A stretch of 64,000 nucleotides of DNA from Delftia tsuruhatensis NBRC 16741 (GTDB lineage: Bacteria > Pseudomonadota > Gammaproteobacteria > Burkholderiales > Burkholderiaceae_C): assembly GCF_001571325.1 (NCBI RefSeq), contig NZ_BCTO01000024.1, forward strand, positions 62,001 to 126,000, given 5' to 3'. Shown piece after piece: positions 60,565 to 64,000 of this stretch. A program made the translations under genes and the position numbers. Position 1 is the first letter of the stretch; every line of letters begins with the position of its first letter. The notes beneath the pieces are model-generated. The model had not been told where the DNA came from, searched no databases, and worked only from the letters and a program-made list of their open reading frames with translations.

Positions 60565-62346
60565 TCAGAGGTCGTCAGCTCCCAGCAGCATCTCGGTGAT
60601 CCCACGGCCGGCCTGCACCATGGGGAACACATTCTCGGTGGGATCGGTGCGGAAGTCCATGAACACCGTCCGATCCTTGAGCTTGCGGGCCTCGCGCAGG
60701 GCGGGCTCCACGTCCTCGGGGCGCTCGATCAGCATGCCCACGTGGCCATAGGCCTCGGCCAGCTTCACGAAGTTGGGCAGCGAGTCCATGTAGCTGCTGC
60801 TGTAGCGGCCCGAGTACTCGATCTCCTGCCACTGGCGCACCATGCCCAGGTAGCGGTTGTTCAGCGACACCACCTTGACCGGCGTGTTGTACTGCAGGCA
60901 GGTGGCCAGCTCCTGGATGTTCATCTGGATGGAGCCTTCGCCCGTGATGCAGAACACCTCGGATTCAGGCTTGGCCAGCTTGATGCCCATGGCGTAGGGC
61001 AGGCCCACGCCCATGGTGCCCAAGCCGCCGGAGTTGATCCAGCGGCGCGGCTCGTCGAAGCGGTAGTACTGCGCGGCCCACATCTGGTGCTGGCCCACGT
61101 CGGACGTGATGTAGGCATCGGCGTCGCGGGTCATGTTCCACAGCGTCTCCACCACGTACTGGGGCTTGATGACCGAGCCGTCGCCACGGCTGTACTGCAG
61201 GCAGTCGCGGCTGCGCCAGCCTTCGATGGTCTCCCACCACTGGCCCAGGGCCGCAGCGTCGGGACGGGCGCTGGCCTCGCGGATCATCGAGATCAGCTCG
61301 GTCAGCACTTCCTTGACGTCGCCGACGATGGGCACGTCCACCTTCACGCGCTTGGAGATGGAGGAGGGATCGATGTCGATATGGATGATCTTGCGCTCCA
61401 CCGACATGAAATGCTTGGGGTTGCCGATCACCCGGTCGTCGAAGCGCGCACCCACGGCCAGCAGCACATCGCAGTTCTGCATGGCGTTGTTGGCTTCGAT
61501 GGTGCCGTGCATGCCCAGCATGCCCAGGAACTTGCGGTCGCTGGCCGGATAGGCACCCAGGCCCAGCAGCGTATGCGTGACCGGGTAGCCCAGCATGTCC
61601 ACCAGGGTGCGCAGCTCGTTGCAGGCATTGCCCAGCAGCACGCCGCCACCCGTGTAGATATAGGGACGCTTGGCAGCCAGCAGCAACTGCAGCGCCTTGC
61701 GGATCTGGCCGGCATGGCCCTTGCGCACCGGGTTGTAGGAGCGCATCTCCACCTTTTCGGGGTAACCGGTGTAGAGAGCCTTCTTGAAGGACACATCCTT
61801 GGGGATGTCCACCACCACGGGGCCGGGGCGGCCGGTGCGCGCAATGTGGAAGGCCTTCTTCATGGTGTCCGCCAGCTCGCGCACATCCTTGACCAGGAAG
61901 TTGTGCTTGACGATGGGGCGGGTGATGCCGACGGTGTCGCACTCCTGGAATGCATCGGTGCCGATGTAGGCCGTCGAGGTCTGGCCGCTGATCACGACCA
62001 GGGGAATGGAATCGGTGTAGGCGGTGGCAATGCCGGTGACGGCGTTGGTCAGGCCGGGACCCGAGGTCACCAGGGCCACGCCGACTTCACCCGTGGCACG
62101 GGCAAAGCCGTCTGCCGCATGCACAGCCGCCTGCTCGTGGCGCACCAGCACATGCTGAATGGTGTCTTGCTTGTAGAGGGCGTCGTAGATGTACAGGACC
62201 GCACCGCCCGGATAGCCCCAAAGCTGCTTGACGCCTTCGGCCTGCAGGGACTTGACGAGGATCTCGGAGCCCATCAGCTCCTGGGATGCATGGGACTGCG
62301 ACGCCGCTGCTGCCGCGCTGGAGTACTCGGCTTTGGAAATTTCCAT
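60565..62346 (-). CDS. ilvB: Acetolactate synthase large (catalytic) subunit
   Basis: 593 residues. This ThDP-dependent enzyme joins two pyruvates, or pyruvate and 2-ketobutyrate. The N-terminus has VKSLQAEGVKQLWGYPGGAVLYIYD with the catalytic Glu following in RHEQAAVHAADGFARATG, and the ThDP-binding motif GEGSIQMNIQELATCLQYNTPVKVVSLNN is near the C-terminus. The ATG at 62346 has AAAGG seven bases ahead. It opens the ilvBNC operon. No short BCAA leader peptide with a terminator is visible upstream. Confidence 0.95.
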   Translation of the reverse strand: MEISKAEYSSAAAAASQSHASQELMGSEILVKSLQAEGVKQLWGYPGGAVLYIYDALYKQDTIQHVLVRHEQAAVHAADGFARATGEVGVALVTSGPGLTNAVTGIATAYTDSIPLVVISGQTSTAYIGTDAFQECDTVGITRPIVKHNFLVKDVRELADTMKKAFHIARTGRPGPVVVDIPKDVSFKKALYTGYPEKVEMRSYNPVRKGHAGQIRKALQLLLAAKRPYIYTGGGVLLGNACNELRTLVDMLGYPVTHTLLGLGAYPASDRKFLGMLGMHGTIEANNAMQNCDVLLAVGARFDDRVIGNPKHFMSVERKIIHIDIDPSSISKRVKVDVPIVGDVKEVLTELISMIREASARPDAAALGQWWETIEGWRSRDCLQYSRGDGSVIKPQYVVETLWNMTRDADAYITSDVGQHQMWAAQYYRFDEPRRWINSGGLGTMGVGLPYAMGIKLAKPESEVFCITGEGSIQMNIQELATCLQYNTPVKVVSLNNRYLGMVRQWQEIEYSGRYSSSYMDSLPNFVKLAEAYGHVGMLIERPEDVEPALREARKLKDRTVFMDFRTDPTENVFPMVQAGRGITEMLLGADDL

Positions 62347-62622
62347 GATCAACCTTTGTGAATTTCTCTAACGAAAAACCTTGGGTGCCCCTTGCCTGAA
62401 GCCCTTGTGAGGCCGGTGCGGGACTTAGGACCAACAGACATGGGCGAGTGAGTAAACGCCGGACCGTGACCCGTTTGCCTTTTTGAATTGCAGCGGACAT
62501 TATCGCACTGCAACAAGCCTGTGCGCCATCGTGCGAAAAAAATTGACACTGCGGTACGATAATCGGGTCCCGCGTCCGTTCAGCCCCCCTCAACGAGCCC
62601 CTCATCCGGGCCTGCGTTCCTT

Positions 62623-63195
62623 TTGGCAACCGAGCAAGAACTATCCGACTTCCTCAAAAGCGTAGAAAAGCGTGCCTTCAAGCGCAGCTTTTTCCACGTC
62701 CGGGACGAGGAGGCGGCGCTGGACATCGTGCAGGACAGCATGCTCAAGCTGGCGCAGCACTATGGCGACAAGCCCATCACCGAGCTGCCCATGCTCTTCC
62801 AGCGCATCCTGTCCAACAGCACCCTGGACTGGTTTCGCAGGCAAAAGACGCAGAACGCCCTCTTCACCCGCATGAGCGATCTGGAGGCCTCGGCCGGCGA
62901 CGATGCGGACTTCGACTGGCTCGAGACCCACGCCGACTCCGCACAGAACGGCGAAACCGCCCGCAGCGCCGAGGATCTGACCGAGCGGGCGCAGATTTTG
63001 CAAAGCATTGAAAAAGAGATACAGGAGCTGCCGGCGCGTCAACGCGAAGCATTCCTGATGCGTTATTGGGAAGAGATGGACGTTGCGGAGACCGCTGCCG
63101 CGATGGGGTGTTCCGAAGGAAGTGTAAAAACACATTGTTTCCGCGCCATCCAGACATTGAGCAAGGCACTGAAGGCCAAAGGAATCGAGCTATGA
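62623..63195 (+). CDS. ECF-type RNA polymerase sigma factor
   Basis: 190 residues. Region 2 contains FKRSFFHVRDEEAALDIVQDSMLKLAQHYGDKPITELPMLFQRILSNSTLDWFRR and region 4 contains ELPARQREAFLMRYWEEMDVAETAAAMGCSEGSVKTHCFRAIQTL. The start appears to be TTG (62623); no ATG is available upstream, and the conserved region begins soon after. Region 2-4 linker residues are acidic (DDADFDWLETHADS), like other members beside DUF3619 in Burkholderiales. It overlaps the DUF3619 start by four bases. Confidence 0.88.
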   Translation: MATEQELSDFLKSVEKRAFKRSFFHVRDEEAALDIVQDSMLKLAQHYGDKPITELPMLFQRILSNSTLDWFRRQKTQNALFTRMSDLEASAGDDADFDWLETHADSAQNGETARSAEDLTERAQILQSIEKEIQELPARQREAFLMRYWEEMDVAETAAAMGCSEGSVKTHCFRAIQTLSKALKAKGIEL

Positions 63196-63650
63196 AGACT
63201 GCGCCCACTCTCACTCTCCACAGCGAAATGGCGGCCGACCGCATCGCACGCCGGATCACCGCGCGCCTGGGTGACGGCGAGGCGTTGCTGCCATACGACA
63301 TCACCGAGCGGCTGCGCGCTGGGCGCGAGCGCGCCCTGTCCGTTCGCCGGCGCGAACTGCGCGCTGCGCCCGTGCAGGCTGCCAGCGCAACCCAGGCTCA
63401 GGGTGGCACCATGACGCTGGGCTCTGGCGACGAAGGCGGCACCTGGTGGCGCGCGCTGATCTCGGCCGTGCCGGTGCTGGCCCTCATCATTGGCCTGGTG
63501 GTCGTCAACGTGCAGACCGATCAGATTGGCCTGACCGAGGTTGCCGAGGTCGATACGGCCCTGCTGACCGATGACCTGCCCCCTGCCGCCTATGCCGACC
63601 CCGGTTTCATCCAGTACCTGAAGACTTCGGCCACCAACACGGAACGCTGA
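63192..63650 (+). CDS. DUF3619 family membrane protein, possible anti-sigma partner
   Basis: 152 residues. An N-terminal cytoplasmic part (AADRIARRITARLGDGEALLPYDITERLRAGRERAL) is followed by a single membrane segment (WWRALISAVPVLALIIGLVVVNVQ) and a short periplasmic tail (DDLPPAAYADPGFIQYLK). This single-pass layout, directly after and overlapping a sigma gene by ATGA, is that of anti-sigma factors, although the family has no proven role. The DUF3106 gene follows 21 bases later. Confidence 0.85.
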   Translation: MKTAPTLTLHSEMAADRIARRITARLGDGEALLPYDITERLRAGRERALSVRRRELRAAPVQAASATQAQGGTMTLGSGDEGGTWWRALISAVPVLALIIGLVVVNVQTDQIGLTEVAEVDTALLTDDLPPAAYADPGFIQYLKTSATNTER

Positions 63651-63671
63651 TACCCGCCTTGCCTGCCTGCA

Positions 63672-64000
63672 TGCCCACTGATTCACGCGCCGCGTTCCAC
63701 CGATCACCCGCCGCCATCCTGGCGGCGGTGCTGTTGATGGCGCTGGCCTGGACCGGCTGGCGCGTCGTGCAACAGGTGCGGCTGGCGCCCAGCACGGTGT
63801 CGCCGGCCACCATTGCGGCCTCCAAGACCCTGCATGGCGACGCAGCCACGCGCCAGCGCGCCACGGCCCTGGCCTCCGGCCCACGCTGGGCCGAGCTGAC
63901 GCCTGCGCAAAGCAGGGTGCTCGAGCCCCTTTCCGAGCGCTGGTCCATGATGGACGCGCTGCAAAAGCGCCGCTGGATGGCATTGGCCGAAGGCTGGGAC
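63672..64000 (+). CDS. DUF3106 domain protein, 3' end missing
   Basis: The first 109 codons of a protein that runs past the right edge. A signal-anchor-like segment (AAILAAVLLMALAWTGWRVV) is near the N-terminus and the DUF3106 core starts at RWAELTPAQSRVLEPLSERWSMMDALQKRRWMALAEGWD, with the Trp-rich pattern typical of the family. It is the third gene of the sigma/DUF3619/DUF3106 set and is probably exported. The function is unknown. Confidence 0.82.

Noticed and set aside
62349..62549. Stretch rich in Leu/Val codons (including TTA, TTG, CTA) upstream of ilvB on the minus strand, possible ilv leader peptide
   Set aside because: The frame does not close as a short leader before ilvB and no terminator hairpin with a T-run follows, unlike the clear leuA leader.

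Overview
This is a GC-rich chromosomal window from a betaproteobacterium. Gene content and order point to Comamonadaceae, probably Delftia or a close relative: a purL/map divergent pair followed by glnD, a fused PurL with its own glutaminase domain, ilvB-ilvN-ilvC-pssA-leuA in one direction, a sigma factor/DUF3619/DUF3106 trio beside ilvB, and egtB-egtD. The genus is an inference; no rRNA lies in the window.

Layout. 1-8.3 kb (+): a substrate-binding protein cut by the left edge, then two acyl-CoA synthetases, an alpha-methylacyl-CoA racemase, an acyl-CoA dehydrogenase, a 2,4-dienoyl-CoA-reductase-like SDR and a dienoyl-CoA-isomerase-like crotonase, which together look like an operon for branched or unsaturated acids. 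8.5-16.6 kb: a DEDDy exonuclease, a GGDEF protein, metY, a lipoprotein, the ergothioneine pair egtB/egtD, and ompW. 16.8-21 kb (+): a Fur-box-preceded FecI/FecR/TonB-receptor signalling set. 21-27.5 kb: mostly poorly known genes, a GST, and a DinJ/YafQ-type toxin-antitoxin pair whose toxin has lost its usual stop codon.

27.6-35.9 kb (-) holds the least understood block: SWIM protein, DUF5691, MoxR-type AAA+ ATPase, DUF5682 and VWA protein, tightly packed or overlapping. It is the best candidate here for an undescribed multi-protein system. It is flanked by an SOS-controlled pair (36.3-38.5 kb, +): a radical SAM/HhH protein with a textbook LexA box and a DUF4130-type partner that lacks the uracil-DNA glycosylase domain often attached to it.

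38.6-54.1 kb is mostly housekeeping: purL, map, glnD, an NCS2 permease, a peptide deformylase, a DUF454 protein, three identical tRNA-Asn genes in tandem, the N-degron transferases aat and bpt, an IclR regulator and a PBP7-type endopeptidase. 54.2-62.3 kb (-) is branched-chain amino acid synthesis: ilvB, ilvN, ilvC, then pssA, then two different leuA genes. The first leuA is preceded by a 17-codon leader peptide rich in Leu codons (three of them the rare CTA) and a terminator hairpin, the hallmark of attenuation. 62.6-64 kb (+) is an ECF sigma factor, a DUF3619 protein and a DUF3106 protein cut by the right edge.
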